Assembly (NCBI GenBank): GCA_903845215.1
Contig: CAIMWI010000069.1
Span: forward strand, 1 to 37,989
Length of the DNA: 37,989 nt
Source of the DNA: an uncultured Rhodobacterales bacterium
GTDB taxonomy: Bacteria; Pseudomonadota; Alphaproteobacteria; Rhodobacterales; Rhodobacteraceae
Reading direction: 5' to 3'
Part shown: positions 22,701 through 24,932 of the stretch, one piece after another
Layout: the number at the start of each line of letters is the position of its first letter
Position numbering within the stretch: position 1 is the stretch's first letter
The notes under the pieces: generated by a model
Database searches by the model: none
Seen by the model: the letters and a program-made list of their open reading frames with translations, nothing else
What the model was told of the DNA's origin: nothing
Translations under genes and position numbers: made by a program

Positions 22701-24790
22701 AAACTGGCTTTGAAGCCCGCCTGCAATCCGAGGAAGCCCGGATGGACTTTGATCGCTCGCAGGAGTTGGTGGGTTATGTCGCGTTTGGTGCGGCCACGAA
22801 CGTGGGGTTCTTGACCACTGCAAGCCACTTTGGCTCGCTTGCTTCGTTCGATACACCCTTGAGCAAGCCGGTGGTTGTCGCCGACACCCAGACCCGCAAA
22901 GATGCTGATCCGCAATCGGCCATGATCTGGTCGGTTGCGCCTAAAGCCGTCAACCTGTTCATCCGAGAAGAAACCTCTTTAAACGCTGACAGCAAACGGA
23001 CCCCCTTGGACACGATCGGTTTTGCCGCTGTTGAGGCCGGTCTGATGCGGGGAACCAAGACGGGAACGGCAGCCCTCGTTACGGCCGAACAGATGGCCAC
23101 AGCAACCGCGGCAGGTGCGGCCTTGGTGGCACAGCAGACGGCGGTCATTGGGGTTTCCGGCAAGGTGACAGTTGCGCCGGCGCAAGTCGGGGTGGCCGTG
23201 CGCGTGGCCTTTGGGACGACGATCCAGAATGCAGTTGTTGTGCTGACTGGCACGACGATAAGTGCTTCGGATCCCTACACGCTGCGCGTTCTATCCCGCG
23301 ATGCGACGGGCTTTACCTTCATGGTGGATGAATGGCTCTATCAGGATGGCAAGCGCAGCACCTCTGTGACGGTGAACTGGGTTGCGGTGGCTGCGGGCGT
23401 TCATCGCCTGTCGGATGGCCGTCTGGTGGAAGCGGGCACTTTGCTTGCGGATCAGACCAGCGGAAATGTGGCCTTCACGGCCGGGTTTACCAACGGTCCT
23501 GCGGTGTTGACCTCTGTCATGTCGTCGATTGACGGCACGGCGGTAGATTCCAGCCCGATCAGCGTAACCGCTGACGGCTTCGCGGCCCGACTGCAAACCG
23601 AAGACGCCCGCAGCGCGATCCCGCGTTCCAAGGAATTGGTGGGCTATATAGCGTTCGGAATTGGCGGCGTGACGATCAGGACCATCGAGGCGACAGACTC
23701 GGCACGCACGACGCCATTCGGACGCACCTTCAAGAACGCCGTTGTGGTTGCCGACAGCCAGACCCAAAGAGATCCTGATGCGCAGACAGTGATGCTGTCC
23801 AGCCTGTCCACCTCGTCGGCGGCCGTCTTCATCGCCGAGGAGGCATCCGTCAGCGCCGATGTCTCGCGGTCGCAAGCCGATACCGTGGCGATGGCCGTGT
23901 TCGAAGCAGGCGCGCTGCTTGGCCAGAAATTAGGGGCCGCCACGCTGGTGACAGATGCGCAACTTGCGGCAGTCAAGAATGCCCCGGCCTATCTGGCAAT
24001 CGGGCAATCGGGCACGGTTTCTGTCACGGCAGCACAGGCATCATCGCCCATTCGGGTTACCTATCGCTCGCCCATCGACAACGCTGTGGTCATGCTGACC
24101 GGTTCGTTCACCAACGGCGACCCCTACACCTTGCGGGTCATCGCGCGTGACAGAACGGGCTTCACCTTCGTGATTGAAGAATGGGCCTATCAGGACAAGA
24201 AACGTGCCAAGACCGAAACGATCCAATGGGTCGCCGTCGCTTCGGGTTCTTATGACTTGGCCGACGGGCGCAAGATGCAGGTTGGGACCGTGGACGCCAA
24301 CACCACGCCAAAATCTGTAAGCTTTGGCAGCGACTTCACCGCGCCCCCCGTTGTCGTGACAACGACAATGACGCGCAACGATGCCAAACCGACCGACAGT
24401 TCCCCGACGGCGATCACCAAGAATGGCTTCTCGGTGGCTTTGCAGGTCGAACAAAAAGGGGTTACGACCCATGGCACCGAAACAGTCGGCTATTTCGCGA
24501 TGTCGGCTGGCGGATCGGCACAAACTGGCTTGTCCACCTTGCTGAATGTGTCCAGCACGGCATCAACCTGGACCCCGCCCAAAGGCATAGGCCCGATGGT
24601 TGTCGTGGCAGATACACAGACGCGCAACAAGGCAGCGACCGTGGCAGTCAAACTCACGGGGGTTTCGTCTTCGGGTGTCAATCTGATCTTGGAGCCAGAG
24701 GCATCTGGCGGCATGAGTGTGGCGCATCCGGCTGAAACGGTCGGCCTCATTGCTTTCCTTCAGGGTCTGATCTATGGCCGCAAGCTCTAA
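2..24790 (+). CDS. Giant multi-repeat surface/secreted adhesin-like protein (5'-partial)
   Basis: An open frame of 8262 codons ends at TAA 24788-24790. The first ATG (2-4) lies inside a Gly/Ala repeat, so the true N-terminus, with any leader or signal, lies upstream of the window. Approximate order by residue: Ala/Gly/Ser beta repeats 1-596; Tyr/Trp modules 627-1295; more Ala/Gly repeats 1300-2080; haemagglutinin-like and Trp/Tyr-rich segments 2100-2790; helical spacers with three Ig-like domains 3050-3425; H-type-lectin-like module 4504-4766; Asp/Gly beta repeats 4839-5750; RTX-type repeats 6325-6871; Gly/Thr hinge 7109-7134; four more lectin-like modules to the end. I found a single cysteine (residue 761). 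There is no C-terminal beta-barrel, LPXTG motif or obvious type I signal. The composition fits an extracellular adhesin or matrix protein of the LapA/RTX or 'LEPR-XLL' giant type; the exact family and ligand are unknown. The three genes downstream probably serve its export. Confidence 0.93.
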   Translation: MVQAVTAAIAGGGVGVGVSGSGASATNRLATNVSAIVLSSSVTAADEVTITAADDSQIDAVTGASALAASFAAVGIAVAVGVADATNIVENRVTAESRSSDLVAYGTGGSDKQSITLTAFTNATPTSFGLTTSLTAADLTDLTGATENEDGSLNQADIDADAVLLARLYADMNAGGAGIGGPASALRVSEILEATRWAVVDSTSGKQWILDKSSGSYVVQRVSINALSQAAGLAVSGGGLANVAMAGAGANSVNVVNTDTVARISGNKTAAGTRATQAGVHVEAGAQSKIQATVLATSLSVAAGGGGSVGVSIGAALSENYIGYNLSAATPSVTDANDTDTSVAGRTWAVIEDATVVSKGGASEVVANAGQAINALVIAGSGSVAVGAVGMAAAGAGVGARNWINADTAARFAGDLHVTVDSLTLSATNTARIDAIAGAIAFAVSGGLAGLSISIAASEADNRILSSTTAEITGEGDSTYVSASVGGITVSAIDTAEIKALGASVALSIAVGAIGISIAGAGVGVVNTISTRTVANVGDVSIYTASALSVTADGSATISSDVISAAASLAGGGLGGAAASVGASVAQNLIGSFGRADGKRAGAFALISDGARIATAANAIRLDSGTVSVQNGTFARAPDGKLYQYMGEQAIDVSLASLDFASAADWFQVGRSAGVGAAIALPSPSVITALQSGTIVGTDDGKIYRYFKPAASTSIASDKEDWAVVLTTTQLAAAKTGSATLQRNDVYRVGNDYYFYLGSGCTVTGTAPSLSSADWLPATVLDDNKVYSDLTTAQDIRTGDYIQTGGAAYNYVGYASDGLNWIAGKTANTALTASGLDFSIPSQAIALTQTDTVASSSVQVKDTASFVEGGFDPGSSLVIAGTHTTGQKTGVEVDFTAGQSGEFRAGVHDLTFRLNGFNLAQGDKVEFIAYDAAGNVLDFSFAKDDAAQHSVTSVAGLYTVTAGAGTASADAETAAREGSVLVLVNGTVAKLEIRYAGTSGSVEISDLQFALDPATNAAYFNGVIAAQATHVNATATSIVPDWSEEKGLLLLAPGTFIDATVPLTSVVTMVQGTVLAVLVEGQTLYYQQVTTQPVTVTNDYITNKTYASSGAWADITDQVVLASSLKDATTSGVVVDQGDLLRVTYNGTDRIFRLTSGSSVTVTTDFARGIVEGKDVWSLASNATTNTTWIHGSVVLDSQGLMRVYQQPASISVNVTQDPGWTEMTSAAPGGSFNASLNYLTAGRQLQNLVPGMLVAAADGNVYQYKTTAPALSNQDLFAITYATDPNWASVTGGNAGGADVTVAATMNSNITANVGSFAVALVAGAAGTSGAGSGANAYNEIQYDTVADVYGARLSAALGKITITAEDTSNISAHVESAAIAGTYAGVGSAVAISVSLASALIGGNLRASMRDSTVTAARALDIFGTDDRTINVVSTASSISASTGIGAALSGGGANATITDNGVRETLLTGDGSQSVNVIGAVRVLLTSQSDLSAQITARTISAGMVGIAVSGATATISAGGIFHSRAEGVDVTAGSLSVRADRTMASGAVVKGFAVASTMGVGASVADIVITSDVRALVGGNGATFLLGALDLGSSLGAIAGNDLVAVEAYATGGGILMGVQSTNATSTNRAVVVSGLSGGQFFVSGALSLRANSSGRQMATSQGSAGGLIGIGAADATVNSFSNVSSFVDRDVIVTYAGSMSIAASATDENYLEIVAGAYGLAAGAAAQGTTNENSTVFAGFVDGVSSSDRARATIGGVLAIAATYRAVPTGIMSTSAFGAIAGSGASITHNISGNTQGRIGNYADVKAGSIDAIVGNALHGHTFVDAKTGGLASGASSKTRTEINFTAEMIIGQHAEVTTTSGTGNFKVKTENTLEQQDRVKLVTGGAISGAGAYGTLTANNLVSQIVVSEHARIAAAGTLEFEATGIGNTNLQSYSETFGAATVAIGTATTIVTPVQQILLLGQSSTVVEGNIYMSAGSDKNLVLPNQNYSSRVDNFAGSAIPISDLKTVALYEADNIVRVYSGARVEGFANIDLNADGWGDVGVTGVAKATNWTSALGNALGGGSVGSGNGARRAESFGAVIVDGDIVTGQRRTRILVTKVDSSGQTVVDDVTPTATGFTTTKDDNGQPTITFTRTQTGLEAPQFIAIQKAKAALAIYSASNNQTLKGFYTDEIKRLESELVSLGLGERRGDAVIPMSPVVEVVTIAPVNAQAGRVRILSDYLQGSGTFNVPKSARIEILHNSPAQLVISGMTIPMFNGGIYFNGTDVTFNSADAAAVRTKIMSANEFDRNQNNQTYNGDDGLGRESTSTPAANFTYLDGTLGTNNSTPEIIVKVGNIALYADPRTGAVPPAQSITIKGNIIAPTAKLTVINPSNGGSIQITGEVQVKSLILQAKSSISISGVQQAHVSGDPVGVFAAQYGVGTNSAGVTSVGQYSPQVNVNAPNISAEMVTIDAAYINLNGYIQAGKKVFNLEMTDVIVNQIKAAQRGGANYTTIEAAGADDFSLIYDRQAAQLIVKPLRPGGGVVDLTGRITNTGYGRVAASAGYPEITINNQKRNASTNVLENLDMGQFTTKWTLVVEDLDADRRGVGKIKIADKQQNVALLYTVNADGTIKKETERLSGGGYVVSTLANVAAIPDYTPQAGLRYGWAIGEETRTRETARWSDSSWLGLFNLGSSNIPVPPVSQTLNAALVPNSNYFYASTPNGAAYTYSRDDVITSATDWKQTYYNVRSSWYGKKTFTYQYNRNVGHFITHTHTVRADYAIDIDFLYNTQGKIDINAGQADLVIDGRLTNTLGAITLRSLGNITAKAATDPNSPTGNGQPKANMTARQISITAGGNIGTTTVALPVTISTPSDVTTGTPADGANGNYFRIDATAGGAINIRQYVGLLRIGSITSTGDKTSVALSGDDGIVRALGATELVTGGSITLNSSKGGIGGSAANADIRINTGITSDDKLNVAAAGDVYLREINDGNSARTDDLRVNLIDAAGKIVSINVDNSSLIDGNGKQVVDTRAVSELMGTVWTDMQLTSDTGGNQKVEDAKTQLRASKTREYTTYWKWRATQEAAYQTYWSTRAIQEESADLAAILAGNAEIVFTADREAELLADYRAKALKNLEPNWGLVKGSAANNATVEVTWGGTVRTVTANASGLWTASFTKTEMASVATSPTVGAGATIVSHLNGTTDADVERVAQAMLAAYRTRATAEFRQLDDVLGLATYGAVAGTASAGASVSVTWGTIVRTVTADVNGRWSAAFTQAEVGSLAADLAPTISGGALKSATRGELNADFASLLYLDTVMDNDGTHKLLLAAADTVSLLQSYTENALSSTDATASLVRAETTALNTATTTADLSVSTLINSRSQQFLSLAAQFADSTYATLAGTGTKDATVTVVWNGVSKSTVVLGDGTWSLAFTQAEIGTQNTESSVSASSGAYEVTSRAIAAGNSGYVVPLTAAETATVEASIKVWSSDELVYGMGAGLLKPVTDTNTAIEDANVIAGTFTFNANGTKSNVGVTAGQVLIDLNQTLSGENRLLLAAAERRDINFLTTQRIAATVDFKITGNKIVRRAGTTGTAFNTIFKAGDVLQIEGNTANATEKQFFTVLTASANEMTFTTNGRKVTSLDFNVAVYLSAIALNPMGNDVSAMVTIEQANLKRIRYDGGAKFTGFTVGDSVILTNFSGTAVGITTDSKRPSTNVNTSDTPYHITAIASDGTWIEFAETLRAEAEIAINLRQVVNLAWIQVQLRDDFNVTVSDRVSGTATGDVFISSESTIKLGAVSAGASARIKAGDSLVSLLNGVDNNLVAQNSIVFEASQGNIGTVESRLWYNILSGTDDMTARANGDIWLGETQGDARISTIYSKTGNVDFKAIGANASIVDSSPTDFVKIEANDIRLWSTADIGSSNNRFEIEARGDGSAAGSGWVTLTAGSTIGSDIFVSEKNGDMVLRNVFAGGDVTLEADLSIRDGVDIATPNDPTSADDTTTPTLPKADVTANSITLTALAGYIGEAGNDLDINMSYGADGALTTTSALDSYIIETSGDIRVNTIGTTDPIKQLTSVTLSGTYAAGDVIGISVGADQAFYTVLAGDIVGAGNSAGTLNAVMAKLVAMINATPAFIAQVVAAAKPDTTGVLNVTAQVGGVALAVAATRNGGTSGISATTVTQQAAGRAAFVTAINGSIFNAAPVGVSNVTGGMAFLSASRDIGEIDNPIQTSIGMLQGESTQGDTHLVNYGNLAVQQFYGLAGDAGTAMKAGGLIHLTARSPITLASDVTAVGNILYTATDSAAQDRDNIIVLSGVKITSTEGAVILLAGDNLTIQSGATIEGETGLMFYTDVGGDTDTTEGGSITIAGNLISGAGKVYMETSDRADTVVFDTTATFDFGKRPQIGVMNDLVVNTKGGDDIVTIKANLSADHIVISTGTGIDTLTTTGDLTAIGVYQGTGQDRVGGDVRIDMGTDTDTQDTISLGGKVTAARDVVITKLPKTEHSVLIGIDKDTDPLEVPIGEAGQLSVSSLAAVNDIRVTFTAPIEDAVIALTGTKANVPYTLRVISYDETGFTFRVEYWQGQSTRTNQSISVNWLAVTAGVHILPGGRIVEAGRREVNQTAQTVNFESSFTQVPVVLTSVMSRAASGAETVDSDAYAIGLNSMSVRLKEADAGNNSVVTETLGYIAISYGTDAATGSILLFDGTLTPTAKSFAFGQLISNAVVLADRQTLNESDAGRTVITSLGSTSVSLGFEEDVYDGFHAGETVGVVAVPMGTFPISAINPNHTEVINVGDRVTVERDGSIEIYLYQGLNSAPIDLVATDYTDTSLWKLQTDAATLTGYLSLTTTSGGVIESGRDVSVRTGGGADVLTIGGTITAGRDALIQTDQGADQMTTSARILAGRNLAIEAGGGSDSLVFGAALVTTTGTLTVDLMLGNETTSPPSPNRQTLTMTSGGMTAGTHLLLNASGTVGADITLLANATAGDNLTFQTDRGADIVTITANVQADNVVMSLGANNDRLAVTGIVTSTGGTDSTTSSSATYGDITFDFGNDADAVDTLILVGSLNAKRDLRVLKLPETTYSIDLGSSFTKKVFKNDTVTLNSSSGAMIYRYIGLAAATVDLNDTSIYTNKATWLAVDNFSENSGYLTANLSGKGSVVAGRDMLVWTGGGEDLWNTVGTMTVDRNIMFRMDRGLDRFITTADIVTETGYIAFQMGDSPATDRGPFAPKDAEPQQVIFDKKAVVTAGTDFVVSSKAQGDFVLLATGAVSAGRDISIQSEDGRDLYTFVQTLTAGRNLLAQSGIETDKFIVGKGIEATEGWIKVDLDIGNERDLSLPQVFEVTEGPITAGTSLLITATGKSPVEITATGPVTTGTSATISTGSANDTLSFTGAVSIGTDLSVFTSAGADSVLFDGTVTTGGLTLINLGSGPASASSGGASVQDILYVTDDLTAGTSISLIKTGTNSASITLDGKLVAGSSIQASMGGGDDVLLFNDTVTAGTELSVATGGGVDSATFVKALRSIGGDMLFDFGQVTANRSLLVLSDTVRSGGDLTLTNTGAGGLTATIAMAVTVTGDITIDTGDGYDVIDSKAVVTSGGDLTITMDGGGDAIRVASTASFVAEGDVSINMGDFDGIADEVALGGAVTAGGAMHLSNKGSGGTAFKLDGANLTVGKGGLFIDFGDSNDSASLTNTTITSAGGITMDLGAGDDLLQIKNTVLTAAGDLTLRFGVGDDTVTVQGATLSAEREIFDLADGDDIVVLTDLAALHGAASILGGAGADTIAIIRLPSQQSGDTLTIDGGQGADTVVIQTFGSLSGVGITYDIAVRDTASGKSAADTLDIRGTDDPDLFLVRDGAVALRHGTFVQLEDGTLTGGQERILYDSAQEGLWLRSFGGADFVALDDTSTATLVDSGAGNDYLRVGQVYAEKPAVSLSQGGVTLSGVATRAVSGGWLSEGVSHTTLLSAGDEDDRIEVNANLGDIKIEADAGNDAVTVRSFAAADGSGALMNGTVSIAGGVGSDSVSVRGTDGSDTYLVEAALMRGAGRSIALSASTEIIRLDAGAGNDTVNVNATLANTYTEILGGLGSDRMSVGAAVTGLRASGAEAPAAVTVEVTEDAAWFVANRGPAAVTTLAVTALSVEGPRKLEAIDGALRFDGAGQTADAFGRPLTMADETVARGVTVSVGDDTLALDRLTLRSDAGNTQSGALNTVTLSGRVFQQITGLDQPDNGVTIQTASGALTQAKGIFATAVEVTEILLGAGKDSFAFGNLAQSSDNVTATQLVVLQAGGGDDAINALSVLGQQALVLYGDGERGETAYGATKPVGVDTFDLSKQASGVILVDGGAGNDSILGGAGTLVALGGEGADTLQGAAGASILVGDATLLLDRATATVRIDTATSTGNDRLTGGTGTQILVGDTLVSDSFAVATVRPLSLASTGVGGADIISAVNTAAIILAGGGSDIVTAVGAQIIMGDTGTVTLSAAGRVLRAVSDGAAGGGVDTITLAAAGGVVVGGDGADVISATGGINVLVGDDGDITFAATGADRVESIWSTRSGADTITGGAGRDVILGGGGADVITTGEGDNIAFGDHGILSGLAAHIAASLTLPKEGGSLVILAAASDDSMGGGDQITGAGGRDLLIGGQGSDALFGGAGADDILGGHFIDIARQDVPTLALADGDNVIDAGAGDDVVLAAHGLIQISATGFDARLRDAGGSAAADPTGRLARRILSYADPQATAGRYGASIVAGGAGNDMLFGGAGNDLLLGDQTLVFAAGGTLDPKVGANPSVLTGRAAYDYLLATKSTAWTSVRSATTTGAQSLMQRSVEGGKEWLFASVAAADGGAGELVIVRMGAGGLPATPGADYIEGGAGDDVLIAGAGASDLIGGSSKTFGAQISSTTAAKPAARLAGADIMMSGNADLQTAPATGSALLSGNGDIWKIVNGNQFATAGSVSGVAQAIIKRAIEIAETEPDPAMISRLFSASKGDYVVATQVGDRTYGDQSSGRLGANGAGQSTVVTSRKVDLTQLVNVIDRSGPQISAVGFDAAAVAVAPSAAKNASSNATGPLYLYSAATGGFTSATPTKRPVTAGANGVTDVATTSTAGTGYFYVEDTGAVWFYGSVPVSGGGGGTGGGTGGGGTGGGGTGGGGGTVDPNIVAVGMSGKFTITPAEVGKAVRVEFGATITNAVVALTGTQSNGDPYTLRIVDRDTTGFSVILDEWEYQDNTRSASETINWMAVQAGVYQLADGRMLEAGTMVTDAKGANLAFTAKFAGTPVLMTSVMSNYRPEAVHSRLASVSATGANVVLETEKARAGQSGKELVGYIAISQGAGVQLIADGVDSTKRSFKVSGTFSNMVVLAQEQSSKETDPAIAKIAGATGSTVQLFLEEDQSVTLDSSHKKENLGVIGLQAGTVSGARKGDAAYVPKSVLDLLSAANPTDAPVVGSAGSISVAAASVGKAIRIEFGSRIENAVVVLTGTAAPSDDPYTLRVLTRDATGFTFMVKEWEYQDGTRTAAVTVNWLAMSAGVYTMSDGRVIEAGTMLADETAGAVRFSTDFVDAPAVITSVMSAIDPTAVDSSPISVTKTGFEARLQSEEARMDFDRSQELVGYVAFGAATNVGFLTTASHFGSLASFDTPLSKPVVVADTQTRKDADPQSAMIWSVAPKAVNLFIREETSLNADSKRTPLDTIGFAAVEAGLMRGTKTGTAALVTAEQMATATAAGAALVAQQTAVIGVSGKVTVAPAQVGVAVRVAFGTTIQNAVVVLTGTTISASDPYTLRVLSRDATGFTFMVDEWLYQDGKRSTSVTVNWVAVAAGVHRLSDGRLVEAGTLLADQTSGNVAFTAGFTNGPAVLTSVMSSIDGTAVDSSPISVTADGFAARLQTEDARSAIPRSKELVGYIAFGIGGVTIRTIEATDSARTTPFGRTFKNAVVVADSQTQRDPDAQTVMLSSLSTSSAAVFIAEEASVSADVSRSQADTVAMAVFEAGALLGQKLGAATLVTDAQLAAVKNAPAYLAIGQSGTVSVTAAQASSPIRVTYRSPIDNAVVMLTGSFTNGDPYTLRVIARDRTGFTFVIEEWAYQDKKRAKTETIQWVAVASGSYDLADGRKMQVGTVDANTTPKSVSFGSDFTAPPVVVTTTMTRNDAKPTDSSPTAITKNGFSVALQVEQKGVTTHGTETVGYFAMSAGGSAQTGLSTLLNVSSTASTWTPPKGIGPMVVVADTQTRNKAATVAVKLTGVSSSGVNLILEPEASGGMSVAHPAETVGLIAFLQGLIYGRKL
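1880..3886 (+). repeat. Cluster of eight short Tyr/Trp modules in the giant protein
   Basis: Eight related units of about 35-50 residues follow the plan 'G..V...DGK.Y.Y.........W..V'. They lie near 1880, 2069, 2222, 2387, 3206, 3404, 3569 and 3749. Examples are DGKLYQYMG, DGKIYRYFK, AYNYVGY and GNVYQYKTT, each followed by a Trp. Two further copies occur far downstream, near 14310 and 15230. A separate domain of about 160 residues interrupts the cluster at 2560-3050. The unit resembles small carbohydrate- or wall-binding beta motifs; no function can be assigned from sequence alone. Confidence 0.6.
2560..3050 (+). other. Inserted jelly-roll-like domain in the giant protein
   Basis: Residues about 854-1017 differ from the repeats on both sides. 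They show alternating hydrophobic strands with segments such as DLTFRLNGFNL, DKVEFIAYDAAGN and GTVAKLEIRY, ending in 'VEISDLQFAL'. A terminal 'ISDLQF' strand is typical of beta-sandwich carbohydrate-binding-type domains. The fold assignment is an inference from the pattern. Confidence 0.4.
3900..6240 (+). repeat. Ala/Gly/Ser-rich beta-repeat block of the giant protein, copy 2
   Basis: Residues about 1300-2080 return to the pattern of the first block, with AGAAGTSGAGSGANAYNEI, ISASTGIGAALSGGGANATI and similar units. The recurrence after the Tyr/Trp cluster suggests that the cluster interrupts one long solenoid. Each unit couples a Gly-rich strand to a 'V.A......I.A' strand. Confidence 0.5.
7950..8330 (+). 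other. Trp/Tyr-rich segment of the giant protein
   Basis: Residues about 2650-2777 are unusually aromatic and polar for this protein, with YGWAIGEETRTRETARW, WKQTYYNVRSSWYGKK and FTYQYNRNVGHF, followed by a His-rich FITHTHTVRADY. The flanking 'DLVIDGRLTNTLGAITLRS' pattern is haemagglutinin-like, so this is probably a globular insertion in a beta-helix. Its function is unknown. Confidence 0.4.
9160..10320 (+). repeat. Three bacterial Ig-like domains alternating with helical spacers
   Basis: Ig-like units near 9376-9510, 9660-9800 and 10140-10275 share the plan 'G.A...A.V.VTWG...RTVTA...G.WSA.FT..E' (for example VEVTWGGTVRTVTANASG and VSVTWGTIVRTVTADVNG). This matches the Big-type Ig domains common in RTX adhesins. 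Each is preceded by a predicted helical, charged stretch; the first (residues about 3053-3120) contains YWKWRATQEAAYQTYW. The alternation of helix and Ig domain is visible directly in the translation. Confidence 0.65.
12185..12520 (+). other. Inserted 'AGDxVG...' beta-alpha domain in the giant protein
   Basis: Residues about 4062-4173 interrupt a Gly/Asp beta repeat. They contain VTLSGTYAAGDVIGISV, then FYTVLAGDIVGAG, a helix VMAKLVAMINATPAFIAQVV and a final strand pair. This order (strand, 'Y.V.AGD', helix ending in 'INA') is seen in small tandem domains of tail-fibre and adhesin proteins. No function is assigned. Confidence 0.35.
13513..14296 (+). repeat. H-type-lectin-like module 1 (internal copy)
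   Basis: Residues about 4504-4766 match the four C-terminal modules of the same protein. Shared points are PYTLRVISYDETGFTFRV, a Trp pair 'W...........VNWLAV.AG', 'GGRIVEAG', 'F...F...PVVLTSVMS' and 'ETLGYIAIS'. The copy sits about 2.4 kb before the RTX region, well away from its relatives. It appears to contain three sub-repeats of 65-85 residues, each with the H-type-lectin pattern of 'F...F..PVV', 'TGF' and a late aromatic/hydrophobic strand. Confidence 0.6.
14518..17250 (+). repeat. Asp/Gly-rich beta-repeat block (haemagglutinin/RTX-like)
   Basis: Residues about 4839-5750 contain many copies of 'TAGRD..I.T..GAD.......', for example ITAGRDALIQTDQGADQM, TAGTELSVATGGGVDSATF and SAGGITMDLGAGDDLLQI. 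Each copy pairs a 'TAG.dl' strand with a 'GaDs' turn, giving a unit of about 22-40 residues. The GAGDD-type turns resemble single RTX calcium sites scattered in a beta-helix. A long extracellular beta-solenoid is likely. Confidence 0.6.
18975..20612 (+). repeat. RTX-type (haemolysin) calcium-binding repeat region
   Basis: Residues about 6325-6871 carry clusters of the nonapeptide GGxGxDxux: GGAGNDSILGGAG and GGEGADTLQG near 18975-19060, TGGAGRDVILGGGGADVI near 19630, GAGGRDLLIGGQGSD near 19850, AGGAGNDMLFGGAGNDLL near 20190 and EGGAGDDVLIAGAG near 20550. In the known RTX family each pair of such repeats binds calcium in a parallel beta-roll after export. The clusters are separated by longer inserts, and about 1390 residues follow the block, unlike typical RTX proteins where the repeats sit near the C-terminus. 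Confidence 0.85.
21326..21403 (+). repeat. Gly/Thr low-complexity hinge
   Basis: Twenty-six codons (residues 7109-7134) encode runs of 3-5 glycines separated by single threonines. This is a flexible linker between the RTX-bearing body and the C-terminal lectin-like modules. The DNA is a near-tandem repeat of GGTGGC and ACA/ACG units and could vary in copy number by slippage. Confidence 0.85.
21416..22210 (+). repeat. H-type-lectin-like module 2
   Basis: Residues about 7139-7403. Key points are DPYTLRIVDRDTTGFSV, 'EWEYQDNTR', 'INWMAVQAGVYQLADGR', 'PVLMTSVMS', 'ELVGYIAIS', and a third sub-repeat 'FKVSGTFSNMVVLAQEQ' ending in 'LGVIGLQAG'. Three sub-repeats with the same strand pattern can be laid over one another, so the module may fold as an intramolecular trimer, the assembly seen in H-type lectins. 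Ligand binding is not established. Confidence 0.6.
22274..23080 (+). repeat. H-type-lectin-like module 3
   Basis: Residues about 7425-7693. Key points are DPYTLRVLTRDATGFTFMV, 'EWEYQDGTR', 'VNWLAMSAGVYTMSDGR', 'VITSVMSAIDPTAVDSSPIS' and 'ELVGYVAFG'. It is the closest relative of module 4, with long near-identical stretches, which points to a fairly recent in-frame duplication. Confidence 0.6.
23141..23950 (+). repeat. H-type-lectin-like module 4
   Basis: Residues about 7714-7984. Key points are DPYTLRVLSRDATGFTFMV, 'EWLYQDGKR', 'VNWVAVAAGVHRLSDGR', 'VLTSVMSSIDGTAVDSSPIS' and 'ELVGYIAFG'. A third sub-repeat has 'FKNAVVVADSQTQRDPDAQT'. The architecture is the same as module 3. Confidence 0.6.
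23993..24787 (+). repeat. H-type-lectin-like module 5 (C-terminus of the giant protein)
   Basis: Residues about 7998-8262. Key points are DPYTLRVIARDRTGFTFVI, 'EWAYQDKKR', 'IQWVAVASGSYDLADGR', 'PVVVTTTMTRN' and 'ETVGYFAMS'. The protein ends in 'VGLIAFLQGLIYGRKL', which aligns with the last strand of the other modules. The final module is therefore complete, and no separate C-terminal secretion or anchor domain follows it. Confidence 0.6.
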
Positions 24791-24932
24791 GGTCTTGCCA
24801 ATGCAAGGGGGTGAACCCCTCTCTTGGGGCAGGCGGCCTTGCCAATGGACAACGCACCGGCGCGGGGATACCCGTGCCGATCGGCGTATTGATCTGGCGG
24901 CTGGTTGCTTGCCCTGAACACGGAGCAGAACG
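24791..24932 (+). promoter_or_regulatory. 142-bp spacer with alternative hairpins and a ribosome binding site
   Basis: The spacer holds AGGGG (24806-24810), CCCCT (24816-24820) and GGGG (24826-24829). The middle element can pair with either neighbour, giving two mutually exclusive short stems. A 10-bp direct repeat CTTGCCAATG occurs at 24794-24803 and 24838-24847. No T-run follows the stems, so this is not a standard intrinsic terminator. GGAG at 24922-24925 is a good ribosome binding site for the ATG at 24933. It may lower expression of the export genes relative to the giant gene. Confidence 0.4.

Noticed and set aside
23993-24790. C-terminal autotransporter barrel, LPXTG anchor or type I signal in the giant protein
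   Set aside because: The final residues align with the last strand of the other lectin-like modules; no aromatic C-terminal barrel strand series, sorting motif or extra domain is visible.
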